A stretch of DNA of 64,000 nt from Sapria himalayana. Taxonomy: Eukaryota; Streptophyta; Magnoliopsida; Malpighiales; Rafflesiaceae. The position numbers and the translations under genes are program-made. The stretch lies in the NCBI GenBank assembly GCA_029783825.1, contig JAREIK010010240.1:62001-126000 (forward strand), read 5' to 3'. The notes beneath the pieces are model-generated. The model worked only from the letters and a program-made list of their open reading frames with translations. It made no database searches and was not told where the DNA came from. The stretch's first letter is position 1, and every line of letters starts with the position of its first letter. This document shows, piece after piece, positions 50,561-63,820 of the stretch.

Positions 50561-51932
50561 ATGGAAAAATCTGACTTATTATTAAATAATAAGTCTTTTT
50601 CCTCGATAGTAAAGGGAACCGTGCCGATTTCAAGAATTCAAGGGAACAAAAACGGGCTCCCGACCATCATCTTCTCTGCTGAGGAAACTCGAAGGCTCTT
50701 AGAACCTTTCGAATACACGCTCGTTGGTAAGTTCTCTCACGGTAGGCCTCATGCGATTGGAGTTCAGAAATTCATTGACAATTTGAAGCTCAATGGGAAG
50801 GTGAAATTTGCTGATTTTGATGCCAAGCATGTCGTGCTCCAATGCTCTCTACTGGAAGATCAATATCGTCTATGGCAGCACGGATTATGGCAAGTTGATG
50901 GCTTCCCCATGCGTATACTGAAGTGGACAAAGGAGTTCACTCCTCTTGAAGAGCCGCCTATAGCCCCGGTATGGTTTACATTGCCTTTTCTGCCACTTCA
51001 TCTTTTCTCTGAAATATCTCTCTATGCAATTTCATCATGTTTGGGTAAGCCCATGTTACGAGATGAAGCCACAAGAACCATGTCAAAGGCCGAATAAAGC
51101 ATGTGTATGTGTCGAGCTAAATCTCTTAACTAAACCACCTGACAAAGTATGGATAGGTAGTGGTGAAGGGCAACATGCCGAGGGGTTTTGGCAAACTGTC
51201 ATCCCCGAAAGTCTTCCTCCATACTGTACAAAGTGTAAGAGGCTCGGGCATGAAAATTTATCGTGCAAGGTGGGGAAAGAAGAGAATAATAACGGGCAGC
51301 AGCATGAGGGAGGAGGTAGGAAGGGGATGCAATGGGTAAGGAAAGAGGAGGCATCATTTCTCAAACAAAATGTCCAGCCGAAGGGAGATCTGAACAATGG
51401 TATAATTCCAAGCATCCCACCAGATTATCCAAATATTACCCAAGAAGAAGGAACCTTGAAAGAGCCTAACTTGGGGATAGAGAATGTGGTTAGCTTAAAA
51501 AAAGGATGGGAGGAGGTAAAACACAAGAGAAAATATAAAAAAACATCTAAAAAAAGAATTGTATTGAAAGAAAGACTTGATGATTATGCGTGGATAGACG
51601 AGGATCTTCTGGATTTTCCTGAAGAAGATTCGGTAATTTTCAGTTGCCCTTCAAGTCATAAGGGTGAAGAATCTCAAGAAGAGCCTGAGGCGAAAGCAAA
51701 GGACGATATATATATTTATAATGAAGATTGGGGGAATCTTTCAAGAACCCAATCCATGGAGGCCCTAAAGCAAATGGCCATGGTGCTTGGAAAACAGGTA
51801 AAATATAAGGAGATTAGGTATGAAATTCCTCACACTCCTAAAACAGTAAGAAACACAAAAAAATATGCTAACAGCTCTTATGAATCTAAGCGCACAACTC
51901 GAGCTCAAGCTAAATTAGTTTTTAATGGATAG
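50561..51932 (+). pseudogene. LINE ORF1: DUF4283 and CCHC zinc-knuckle protein
   Basis: ORF1 proteins of plant LINEs bind the element RNA. The start is taken at ATG 50561; an in-frame GTG lies just upstream. DUF4283 covers about residues 45-170, with LVGKFSHGRPHAIGVQKFI, VKFADFDAKHVVLQC, WQVDGFPMRILKWTKEF and PVWFTLPFLPLHLFSE. An extra base near 51085 shifts the frame between TRTMS and RPNKACVCVELNLLTKP. The zinc knuckle CTKCKRLGHENLSC (CX2CX4HX4C) is intact at 51225-51266. A basic-acidic tail follows to the TAG at 51930-51932. The stop overlaps the ORF2 start by 8 nt. One repairable-looking frameshift is the only visible break. Confidence 0.9.
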
Positions 51933-54900
51933 ATGCCTATATTGGAATGTTAGGGGGATAGCTAATAGCCCCACGATAAATAGATTAAGACTTTTGATTA
52001 AAGAACATAATATATCACTACTGATTATTGCAGAACCAATGGTTCTGCAAGATCAACTAAATAAATATAGAGAAATTTTAGGATTTAATAAGGCGCATGC
52101 TAATCTAAATAGTAAACTTTGGATTTTATGGCACAGTAATTTGAAAATTGAAATAATAAAAGATATTGAACAAATATTACATTTCAAATTAGATAAGAGC
52201 ACAAACCAAATAATCTCAGCAGTTTATGCAAAAAATGACAAACAATCTAGGTTGGCTTTATGGGAAGAAATGAAAGATATAGCAAGTAGAAATATACCTT
52301 GGATTATAGGAGGCGACTTTAACATAATTAGAAGCCCTCAAGAAAAGAAGGGTGGAAAACCACCGGATAAGGTAGCCATGAAATAATTTAATGACACAAT
52401 AGCCATTACTAATCTAATGGAAATTGATTTCATTGGTTCGAGATATACCTGGTGCAACAATTGGAAAAAAAGAGGAGTTATCTGGGCTCGACTGGATAGG
52501 ATAATGTGTAACACAAAGTGGGTTACCTCACAAGGGATTACGGGGCTTAGACACCTAAATAGAACTTGCTCCGACCATAGCCCCCTTCTTATCATGATTC
52601 AAAGTAACCAGGGTAATACATCTAATTTTAAATTTCAAAATATGTGGGTAAAGCATGTGAGCTTTGCAGGACTTGTCAGAGAGTCTTGGAAAGAACCAGC
52701 AGAGGGTAAACTGATGCAAGTTCTATCAATTAAACTTCTGAGGCTAAAAGCTTGTTTAAAAACATGGAATAAAGAGGTTTTTGGAAAATTAAACCAGGAG
52801 CTAAAAAAATTAGAAGAAAAAGTAGCCAAGCTGGAGGAAGATTTTGACTCCACGAATAACAATGAAACTCGAATAGAATTAAGTAAGGCTAAAGGAGAAC
52901 TGAGATTGAAATTACACATGGAAGAAATTTATTGGAAACAACGAACAAAAATAAAATGGTTAAAAGATGGTGATCGCAATACTAAATTTTTTTATAATAT
53001 GTCTAAAATAAAATCTTAAAAAAATAAAATTAAAGGACTAATAAATAAAGAAGGAAAATGGGTAGAAGATGAAAAGGAAATAGGTGCTCTCTTTAAAAAT
53101 TTCTTTGAAAATCAACTATGTAGTCAGTCATGTAGGACAGATAATTCTCTAATGCAAGAGATTAGGGCGACCATTACGGAAGATCAAAATCAATTAATGG
53201 AATTGATCCCAGAAGAACCAGATGTCAAGGAAGTTGTCTTCAGTCTGGATAAAGATAGTGCTGTATGACCAGATGGTTGGAATAATTATTTTTATCAGGT
53301 AAACTGGAATACGATTAAAACTGAGCTAGTCCCTGCAATTGTAAGTTTTTTTGTAGGTGCGGAAATCCCAAAATCATGGGCAAAATCTTATATAGTACTA
53401 ATTCCAAAAAAAGAATAACCACAGAAATGTGAGGATTATAGACCAATAAGTTTATGTAATGCTATGTATAACATATTGGCCAAAATATTACAAAATAGGC
53501 TAAGCTTAATTTTACATACAATAATATCTCAGGAACAAACGAGCTTTGTTAAAAATAGATTAATGATTGAAAATATAAAACTTGTATCAGAAATGATGAA
53601 AGAAATAGGAGGTAAATCTAGAGGAAAAAACTTAGTGGTCAAACTAGATCTATCGAAAGCCTCCGATAGAGTGGAATGGGATACCCTTTGCTTTGTGTTA
53701 AGAAGATTCGGCTTCTATGAGCTGACCATAGATTTAATTTATAGATGTATATCAAGCACTTGGGTAAGAGTCCTGGTAAATGGTAAGTTAAGTGAGGAAT
53801 TTAAACCAAATAAAAGCTTAAGGCAAGGGGATCCGTTATCCCCCCTTCTTTTTGATATCTATATAGAACTATTAATACGAAACTTGAATAAGAAAATATA
53901 TGAAGGTAAAATAATGCCATTCAGACAACCAAGGAATACACCCAGAATTGGTTGTTTAGCTTACGCAGATGACTTTATAATATTTACTAATGCTAGCATA
54001 AAGTCTTTAATGAATCTTATGGAACTTCTTCAAATATTTGAAAAAGAGATAGGCCAAATGGTTAATAAAAGTAAATGTCAGTTTATGCTTGCAAAAAATG
54101 CAAAACTAAAGTTAGTAGATAAAATAAAAAATATTACAGGTTTTGCGGAAATTAAAGGGGCATTAATGTATCTAGGTTGTCCGATATATGAGGGGAGGTT
54201 GAAGGAAGAATATCTAACTTACCTTCAAGACAAACTAAGAAAGAAAATAGCAGGATGGAAAGAAGAGCTCCTGGGATTTGGGGGGAGGATTACGCTGCTT
54301 TCACATGTATTACAAAGCACACTCACACACATATTATCAGTGATACATCCCCCTAAAAAATTTATAAAAAACTCGAATCAGAAATGGCTAACTTCTTATG
54401 GGGTAAAAAACAAGGCAGAAATAAATTACACTGGAAGGACTGGAAAAGTATTTGTTATCCGAAAGAGGAAGTAGGATTAGGTCTAATGAGCCTCCAGGAC
54501 TCGGCAGCTGCCTGGGACTGCAAAAGCTGGTGGAGACTTAAAGAAAGCGATAATCTATGGGCTAAATATATGCGGGTAAAATATTTAGATAATAAAAATA
54601 AGACTTCTAAGAAAGCTTCGAATAGTTGGAAGTCAATGGAAAAATAAAAAGAGATAGTAGACTCACACTCTATACTAAAGAAGAGTGGCTGGAAATGGAC
54701 GTTAACACCACAAGGAAACTTTTCCCTCAAGTCGGCAAAAGATTTGGTCAGAAAGAAAAAACCGGTTCAAACTCTATTTAAATGGGTATGGCAAGAAAAT
54801 ATCCCGCAAAAAATGTGCTCCTTCACATGGAAGGCATTAATGAACGCTATACCGGTAGATAGAAATGTACAAAAGAAAGGGATAAACATGGCTTCAAGAT

Positions 54901-55835
54901 GCGAATGCTGTTCACAAGCGGTTGAAACAACTGATCATTTGCTTTCTAATGGACCCATTGCAGCAGAAATATGGAGAGAGATGGAAGGGGAAAAAAGAAT
55001 ATGTAAAATAGACGATGGATTAATAGATAAAGTTAAAAAATGGGAAAAAGTAAACATAAAAAGCCCCGCTAGGAAATGGCTTAATCAGAAACTGTAGCAT
55101 CTAATTATTTGGTGCATTTGGAAATCTAGAAACAAAAGTAAATTTGAAAATATAAGGATGAATTTAACAGAAATTATAAAAGATATTAGAAAGGAGATAT
55201 GTAATATATCAATAATAAAACCGATAGTAATACAGGAATTGAAACAAAAAAAGAAGCTGGAGAAAGAATGGGATCTCACATACAAAGTGTTAAAACAGCA
55301 ATGGGCTAAATGTATACAGTGGAATGCTCCGCCGGTTGGCAAACTCTCACTTAATATGGATGGGAGCTTTAGCAGGGACACTGGAATAGCAGGAGGAGGT
55401 GGGGTAATAAGAGATCATATAGGGACAGTACAGAGAGCATTCACCATATCTAGTAGGGCATCCTCGGCTTTAGAATCAGAAATTAGAGCATTAAAATCAG
55501 GGTTAGAGATATGTAAGCAGCTAAACTTTAAAAACATTGAAGTTCAGGTAGACTCAAAATTACTAGTTGATACAGTAATCAATAAGAAAATATTATGGAG
55601 GTATGAAGAGGATCTAGAAGTTATTCTTAGTCTTTTGGACAAACTGAAGGCCTCAATAATACATATATATAGAGAAGCTAATAATCTAGCGGACAGTCTA
55701 TCTAAAATAGGCACCACTAGAGGAGATAAAGATTACAATGAGAAATTCATGCCAAATAAACTAAAGGGAATAGTATGTTTAGATAAAATGGGTTTTCTTT
55801 ATATTAGAACAAATAAACATACCACGAAGATATGA
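51925..55835 (+). pseudogene. LINE ORF2: endonuclease, RT, zf-RVT, RNase H
   Basis: Encodes the enzyme for target-primed reverse transcription. The AP-like endonuclease comes first (51925-52600) with YWNVRGI, AEP, GGDFN at 52309-52323, WARLDRI and SDHSP at 52570-52584. A linker with WKQRTKIKWLKDGDRNTKFF leads to RT: PDGWNNYF, KLDLSKA-DRVEW (the usual F replaced by S, 53660), LRQGDPLSPLLFD and AYADDFII at 53959-53982. The thumb LGCPIYEGRL, zf-RVT at about 54780-55000 (CECCSQAVETTDHLL) and RNase H (MDGSFSRDTGIAGGGGVIRD, SEIRAL, QVDSKLLVD, REANNLADSLSK; 55350-55700) follow. In-frame stops are at 52384, 53017, 53266, 53416, 54645 and 55095. One base is missing from an A-run near 54366. All catalytic motifs otherwise survive. 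Confidence 0.95.
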
Positions 55836-56908
55836 CATAGTCTCATCTGTTTGCTGGATTGTGCGGGAATTCATCATTGCAGAAAATTTCTGTCTCACAA
55901 TTAAATGGAATGGAAAAATGGAGATTGAGCCAAAATGGATATAAATATAGGAGATTCCATTGTAGGATATATTAATTCTGCATTTTGGCAGAATGGTGGA
56001 TAGCTAAACGGTAAGGTTGTCAAAATAATATGTATGTAATTTAGAATTTCTGCATACTTAAAATATGTGCTAATTCTGCATTTCGGCAGAATTCGATAAC
56101 CTCTTTAGAAAGGATGTATTTTGATTTTCCTTGCAGGACAATATGTATTCTGTCTTTTCCTTGCAGAATGTTAAAGGGGAGAATTCGCTAATTCTGTGGA
56201 GCTTGCCTTATGTTGTATAAGTTTAATCAAGAATAAGGGTAGTAGGATGTTAAGTTCTGGTAGGCACGGTCGTTGTTTTTTTTGTTTTCTCTTTGGTTTT
56301 GTTATAGGATCGACAGTGAATACACGAGGAAGGTAGATGGCTGGCATCATGGGAAGATTAGAGCCAGACAAACGGGGAAAAGGAGGGATAAAGGTCCGAC
56401 CACAAGGGCAGCAATAAGCTGCTGCTAAAGAGCCTCCAGTGAGGATGCTGCTGCTGTCTAAAACTTGTGAAAGAGCCTCCAGGGATGCTGATAAAACTGC
56501 TTCCATAAATATGCAGTGACAATATCAAACAAAGAGCCTCTACTGAGTACATATCATGGAAAACCTGTTGCTGTCTGTTGCAGCCAAAGCCTATTGCTGT
56601 CTGTTGCTGCCAAAGCACATGTAGAGAGCTCCCTGTTGCTGCCATGAGATCTCCTGCTGTTGAGAAGAATATGCCCGCTGGTGTGGAAAGACTTCCTGCT
56701 ATTCGCGGTTATATAATAAGGAAGAATCATACAGAGAGCGGTTACTACTTCAGCTAATCCTAAGAAAATGATAACTTCTCTGAATTATTGACTAGGGTAT
56801 TGCTCTGTAAATAGTATGTCTTTTAAGTTTTCTGAAGCTGTAAAGTTTTTCCTCCGCCTTTAAGTTAGGGTTATGTTTTCTTTAATAAATGATAAAAGCC
56901 TTTAAAAA
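55836..56908 (+). other. LINE copy B 3' UTR
   Basis: Non-coding. The phrase TAATTCTGCATTTTGGCAGA at about 55974 recurs in altered form at about 56072. CTGTTGCTG / AAGAGCCTCCA words repeat between 56420 and 56640. TTCCTCCGCC at 56850 is shared with copy A. AATAAA at 56884-56889 precedes the A-tail. Minus-strand ORFs in this interval are shadows. Confidence 0.75.
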
Positions 56909-58447
56909 AAAGATATATAAATACATAGACAGATTGATAGATTGATTGATAAACTGATAATAGACAAAATAGATAAACAGATAGATACACCGACAAATGG
57001 ACAGATAGATAGATATATAAATAAATAGATTATTAGATAAATAGATTGATAGATAATTAGATAGATAGATAGATATATGATATAATAGTAGATAGATAGA
57101 AAGATAGATAGATAGACAGATATATAGAAAGATAGATAATATAGACAAACATACGTACAAATGGATAGATATAAAGACATACTGATAGACGAATAGATTT
57201 ATCGATAGTGTGATATACATATAGATAGACAGACAAATAGATAGATAGATAGATAGAAAAATTGATAGACAAACAGATAGACATACAGATATATAGATAG
57301 ATAGATAGATATGTAGATAGATTTAAAGACAAATGGATAGACTATAGATAAATAGATAAACATACAGATATAGTTAGTATACAATAGATAGACTAAAGAC
57401 ATATAGATAGATAGATAGACTATCCTATAGACAAACAAATAGATAGACAGATAGACAAAAATATAGCTAGATTGATAGATAGTGAGATAAATAGATAGAT
57501 AGGAAAATAGATATATAGAAAGATAGATAAATAGACAAATAGATATACAAATAGATATGTACATAGATAGAACGATAGATACAAGACATATATAAAGATA
57601 AATAGATATATAAATCGATAGAAAGATAAAAAGAATGAAAGAAAGATAAAGAGATAGATATAATGATATACTATCATATTGATAGAAAAATAGATATGCA
57701 GATAGACATAAAGATAGTCATACAGATAGACATTGAGATAGAAAGATAGATAAATAGATAGATAGACTGACAGATAGACAAATAGACAAATAAATATATA
57801 CACAGATAGAAACATAGAAAAAAAGATATATAAAAAGATAGAAAGATAAACAGATAGACACAGATAAAACGAAAGATTGATAGATAGATAGATATAGGCA
57901 AAGATATATGTATAGATATACAGATAGATAAATGCAAAGATAGATGTATAGATAGACCGAATAAATAGAACGATAGATGAATAGAAAGATACATAGATAG
58001 ATTCATAGATAGACTGATAGATAAATAGAAAGATAGATTGATAGTCAGATAGTTACATATTTACACAGATAGATAGATAGGTAGTTGGATAGATAGATAG
58101 ACAAATAGATAGTTATATAGATATATAAATAGATTGATAAAGAGATTAATAGATAGATAGATAGATAGACAAATTGATAGATATATCAATAGACAAATTG
58201 CTAGATAGATTCATAGCCAAATTAATAGATAAATATATATACATAGACATAAATAGATTGATAGATATATAGATAAATATATATATAGATAGACATATAT
58301 GTAGACAAATTGATTGATAGAGAGATAAACAGATAGATAAATAGATAGTTAGACATATAGATAGATAGATAGATAGACAAATAGTTTAATAGATAAGAAG
58401 GATAGATGAATATATAGATATACAGATTCATAGATAGATAGAGATAA

Positions 58448-58485
<38 letters not shown>

Positions 58486-59666
58486 CCAAATAGATAGATA
58501 GATAGATAGATAGATAAAAAAATTGATAGACACACACACACACATATATATATATAGACAAATACATTGCCAGATAGACATATAAATAGATAGATAGATA
58601 GATATGTAGATAAACAGATAGATAGATTGAAATATAAATAGATAGATAGATAGATAGTCAGTTTGTTAGATAGATAGATAGTAAGATTGATAGATAGAAT
58701 GATAGAAAGATAGATATATAGATAGATAAAAAAATATGTAGAGAGTTAGATAGATAGAGAGATAGAGAGATAAATAGTAAGATAGATAGACATATAGATA
58801 TACAGACAATGAGATATAAAGATAGACACATATATAGATAGACTGATAGATAGAAAGATATACACATATATAGACATGCTGATAGATAGATACATAGATA
58901 CATAGATAGATAGATAACCAGATAGATATATAGATAAATATACATATATATATATATATGCATTTAGACAATTAAAAGGATAGACATACACAGACATATA
59001 TACAAATAGATAGATAGATTGATTGATTGATTGACAGATATATAAATTGATAGATAGATAGGTAGTCAGACATATAAAAAATAGAGAGAGAGAGAGAGAG
59101 AGAAAGATATATATATATATATAGCTGGATAGATAGACAAATAGACTAACACACAGATAAATATATAGCTAAATAAAAAAACAACTAGATAGACACAAAT
59201 ATAGATGATAGAAAGATGAATTGATAGTTGGATATATAGATGGATAGATAGACAAATATATAGGAGGTTTAGATTGATAGAAAGATGAATTGATAGTCTG
59301 TAAGATAGATGGATAGATAGACAGTCAGATAGATCGATATATACACATAAAAATAGACAGATAGATTAAAAGATATATAAACATATAGATAGTTAGATTG
59401 ATAGAAAGATTGATAATTACATTTATAAATAGATTAATAGATAGATTAATAGACAAATTGATAAACAAAATGATAGACAGATTGATAGTTAAATAGATGT
59501 GCACATTGTTATACAGATAGATAGAAATATAAATAGGTACAAAGACATATGGATATACCAATAGATAGATAGATAGTTATATATACATATAGATAGACAA
59601 AAATATAGATTAATAGATAGATAGATAGACATATATATAGACAAATAGATACATAAATATATCTAT

Positions 59667-59700
<34 letters not shown>

Positions 59701-59922
59701 AGATCGATAGAAAGATAGATAGTCAGACAGATAGATAGATTAACAGACAGATAAATAGATTGATAGATACATATATAGATATATATATATATATATATAT
59801 ATATTCATATATAGACAAATAGATAGATAGATAGATATATAGATAGATTGATAGATATATAGCTAGGTACATATATTTTGAGATAGATAGATAGATAGAT
59901 ATATACATAGAGAGATATATAG
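56909..59922 (+). repeat. GATA satellite array, block 3
   Basis: The array resumes at the right target-site duplication (56909-56927) with the same strand and variants as block 2. It includes (TA)n islands at 58450-58483, 59666-59696 and 59778-59803, a (CA)n(TA)n at 58531-58555 and (GA)n at 59084-59103. It stops abruptly against the CACTA fragment. All ORFs are TATC artefacts. Confidence 0.96.
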
Positions 59923-60075
59923 ATGATTGCATGGACACTTAATTTTTTTACCAAACATCAATCTCGATTGACCACATGCAAAATTGATGAAAGTTTCAAG
60001 CCTAGTCAAAAATTCTTTATTCAAAAATCCATTTATAACCCTTCTGTACATCCACTGATGATCTAAGTTCATTTG
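59923..60075 (-). pseudogene. TNP2: TNP2 transposase 5' fragment, second family copy
   Basis: The minus strand from ATG 60072 reads MNLDHQWMYRRVINGFLN, then TRLETFINFACGQSRLM and GKKIKCPCNH. This is the first 50 or so residues of the transposase-associated domain, in frame at the spot where the copy at 29235 has an extra base. Homology stops at about 59923, where TATC repeats follow, so the rest of the gene is absent. It is a truncated relic of the same CACTA family. Confidence 0.92.
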
Positions 60076-60603
60076 CCCTATTTTATTTACAAAAAATAAT
60101 GCCCAATCATTATTATAAATAAAACATTCTATTAATTCAAAATATACAAATAATTAAATAAAATTACTTACTGATGAATATTTAAAAATTAAATTTCGTG
60201 AATATCGAGGCAATGCATTTGCAGAATCTACATTAATAGATAAAACAATTATTAGCATGATAAAGATTAATAGATATCACAATTATACTAGATAAAGGGT
60301 GCAAAGTATGATAATGCACTAGAAAGGAAGCAAAAAAAGATATTTAATGTTTGAAGGAGGAGAGGGAGAGAGAGAGAGAAAAGGTGGATAGAAGGAGAGA
60401 GATAAGGTGGAGAAAGAGAGAGAGGGGCAAAGAAATGGGGAAACTGTGAGAGAGAGAGAGAGAAGGAGAAAGGGAAGGAGGGAGACAGACGGGAGAGAAA
60501 TGATGAAAGGGAGAGAGAGGGAAAGAGAGAAAGAGAGGAAGAGAGAGTGGGAGAGAGAGGGAGAGAGAGAAAGAGGGAGAGAGGGAGAGAGGGAGAGAGA
60601 GGC

Positions 60604-60639
<36 letters not shown>

Positions 60640-61030
60640 AAGCAAGAAAGGAGAGAGAGAAAGAAAATAACAAGAGAGAGTGAGTGTGTGTGACATATAA
60701 AGAAAAAGAGGAATAGAGTGACTAGAAGAATTAGAAAGGGAGAGAGAGAGAGACACATTGAAAGTGCAGTGTTAGAATGAACAATTATATAAAATAAAAT
60801 AAAATTTCTTTTGTATAACCCTATCAAATATTACATCTTTTGTCATACATAAGTTCATATTTGAGCCTGAGGCCCAAGGAATGGGATTAGGTAAGAGTAT
60901 GACCCTTATTTGTATTATACCATATATGAGCCTAATCAACGGACACTCATTCCACGTGCTTACATATTATTGATATTATATCTTATGCCATTTAATTTCA
61001 AATTAGTTCAACAAATTAATATTATCCCAT
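60076..61030 (-). promoter_or_regulatory. CACTA 5' flank with purine tract, second family copy
   Basis: Inverted counterpart of 28263-29234: AT-rich leader, then a 430-bp GA-rich tract (60345-60770, pyrimidine on the minus strand). It continues through conserved phrases (aagttcatatttgagcctgaggccc; taatatgtaagcac inverted) to the boundary with the satellite at about 61030. Ser/Leu/Pro ORFs on the minus strand are artefacts of the CT tract. Confidence 0.7.
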
Positions 61031-62159
61031 ATATAATTATATGTTAGGATATATAGTAAATGTAGTTATAAATAGTTACATATAGTTAAACATATATTTA
61101 TATATAGATATATGCATACATGTAGTTATAAGTAAATATAAATAAATGTATACAAAGTTATAAACAATTATATAGATTTACATATATGTATACATAATTA
61201 AAAAAGAAGTTATATTTATTTATATAGAGTTATTCATAGTTATAAAAATATGTATATATAGTTATACACATATAGTTAAGCATTGTATTGTATGTTTTTT
61301 TACATATAATTATAAATATTGTTACATGTAGTTATAGATATAGTTACACGTATAGTTAAACTTATATTTATACATGTATGTATACATATTTATTCATATA
61401 ATTTCATATATTTATACATATAGTTATGTATAGGTGTGGATATACTAAAATACATTTTTTATACTTATATATAAAAATGTTTTTTAAATATATGTTGTTA
61501 ATTATATATTTTAAAATAGGTTATACATTAATAATATAAAATTATGTATAGTTATATGTTATTATATATATAATACATATAGTTATAAAAAATTATATAT
61601 AATTAAACATTTAGTTATATATATATTCATATGAGTAGTTATACTTAGTTATACATAAATATATACAAAGTTTTAAACAAGTATATAGATTTACATATAT
61701 GTATACATATATGTATAAATAGTTAAAAATATAGTTATATTTAATTATATAATGTTTTATTTAGTTTTACAAATATTTATATATAATTATACACATATAA
61801 TTAAATATGATATTGTATGTTATTATACATGTAATTATAAATATAGTTACATGTGATTATACATATAGTCAAACGTATAGTTAAACTTATATTTATACAT
61901 GTATGTATATATATTTGTTTATATAATTACATATATTTATACATATAATTATGTATAGGTATGAATATACTAAAATATATTTTTATACTAATATATAAAA
62001 AAGTATATTAAATATATGTTGTTAATTATATATTTAAATATTGTTATGTATAAAGTTTTTATAGTTATACATATAGTAAGATAAAATTATTTATAGTTAT
62101 ATGTAAGTATACATATAATATATATAGTGTTAAAAAATTATTAATCATTAAACATTTAG

Positions 62160-62234
<75 letters not shown>

Positions 62235-63820
62235 TACGAGTATTTAAATTTAGTTAAGCATAAATATATACAATGTTATAAACAAATATATAGATTTACA
62301 TATATGTATAAATAGTTAAAATTATAGTTATATTTAATTATATAAAGTTTTATTTAGTTTTACAAATATTTATATATAGTTATACACATATAATTAAATA
62401 TGATGTTGTATGTTATTATACATGTAATTATAAATATAGTTACATGTGATTATGCATATAGTTACACGTATAGTTAAACTTATATTTATACATGTATGTA
62501 TATATATTTGTTCATATAATTTAATATATTTATACATATAGTTATGTATAGGTATGGATATACTAAAATATATTTTTATACTAATATATAAAAATGTATA
62601 TTAAATAAATGTTCTTAATTATATATTTAAATATAGTTATATATAAAGTTTTTATAGTTATGCATATAGTAAGATAGAATTATTTATAGTTATATGTTAG
62701 TATACATATAATATATATAGTTATAAAAAATTATATACCATTAAACATTTAGTTATATATATATATATATATATATATATTCATAAGAGTAGTTAAATTT
62801 AGTTATAAATAAATATATACAATGTTATAAACAAATATATAGATTTACATATATGTATACATATATGTACAAATAATTAAAATTATAGTTATATTTAATT
62901 ATATAAAGTTTTATTTAAAATTTACAAATATTTATATATAGTTATACACTTATAATTAAATATGATGTTGTATGTTATTATACATGTAATTATAAATATA
63001 GTTACATGTGATTATACATATAGTCACACGTATAGTTAAACTTATATTTATACATGTATATAAATATATGTGTTTATATAATTACATATATTTATACATA
63101 TAATTATGTATAGGTATGAATATACTAAAATATATTTTTATACTAATATATAAAAAAGTATATTAAATATATGTTGTTAATTATATATTTAAATATTGTT
63201 ATGTATAAAGTTTTTATAGTTATACATATAGTAAGATAAAATTATTTATAGTTATATGTTAGTATACATATAATATATATAGTTATAAAAAATTATATAT
63301 CATTAAACATTTAGTTATATATATATATATATATATTCATACGTGTGGTTAAATTTATTTATACATAAATATATACAATGTTATAAACAAATATATAGAT
63401 TTACATATATGTATAAATAGTTAAAAATATAATTATATTTTATTATATTAAGTTTTATTTAGTTTTACAAATATTTATATATAGCTATACACATATAATT
63501 AAATATGATGTATGATATTATACATGTAATTATAAATATAGTTACATGTTATTATATATATAGTTACACGTATAGTTAAACATATATTTATACATGTATG
63601 TATATATATTTGTTCATATAATTTCATATATTTATTATATAGTTATGTATAGGTATGGATAAACTAAAATACATTTTTTATACTAATATATAAAAATGTA
63701 TATTAAATATATGTTGTTAATTATATTTTTAAATATAGGTTATGCATTAATAATATAAAATTATATATAGTTATATGTTATTATACATATAATATATAAA
63801 GTTATAAAAAATTATATTTA
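61031..63820. repeat. AT-rich ~540-bp satellite, right block, ~5 units
   Basis: The marker gtatagttaaacttatattt lies at 61350, 61875, 62468, 63030 and 63570 (the last with one change), giving periods of 525, 593, 562 and 540 bp. Length differences are largely due to (AT)n expansion within units, greatest at 62162-62231. Units share order and orientation with 1-818. No coding content. Confidence 0.93.

Larger units (their letters stand above)
49897..56908 (+). mobile_element. Full-length L1-type plant LINE (copy B), 7.0 kb
   Basis: Structure: 5' UTR with internal repeats (49897-50560), ORF1 (50561-51932), ORF2 (51925-55835), 3' UTR (55836-56900) and an A-rich tail (56904-56911). It is bounded by a 16-19 bp target-site duplication and lies within the GATA array. 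The domain set (DUF4283 plus zinc knuckle; endonuclease, RT, zf-RVT, RNase H) is that of plant L1-clade LINEs. One frameshift in ORF1, and six stops plus one frameshift in ORF2, show it is inactive, though decay is mild enough that insertion was not ancient compared with the copia and gypsy relics. Confidence 0.95.

Noticed and set aside
56171..56645. Minus-strand ORFs of 95-111 codons
   Set aside because: They are antisense to the LINE 3' UTR, in repeated CTGTTGCTG sequence, with no similarity to a known protein.
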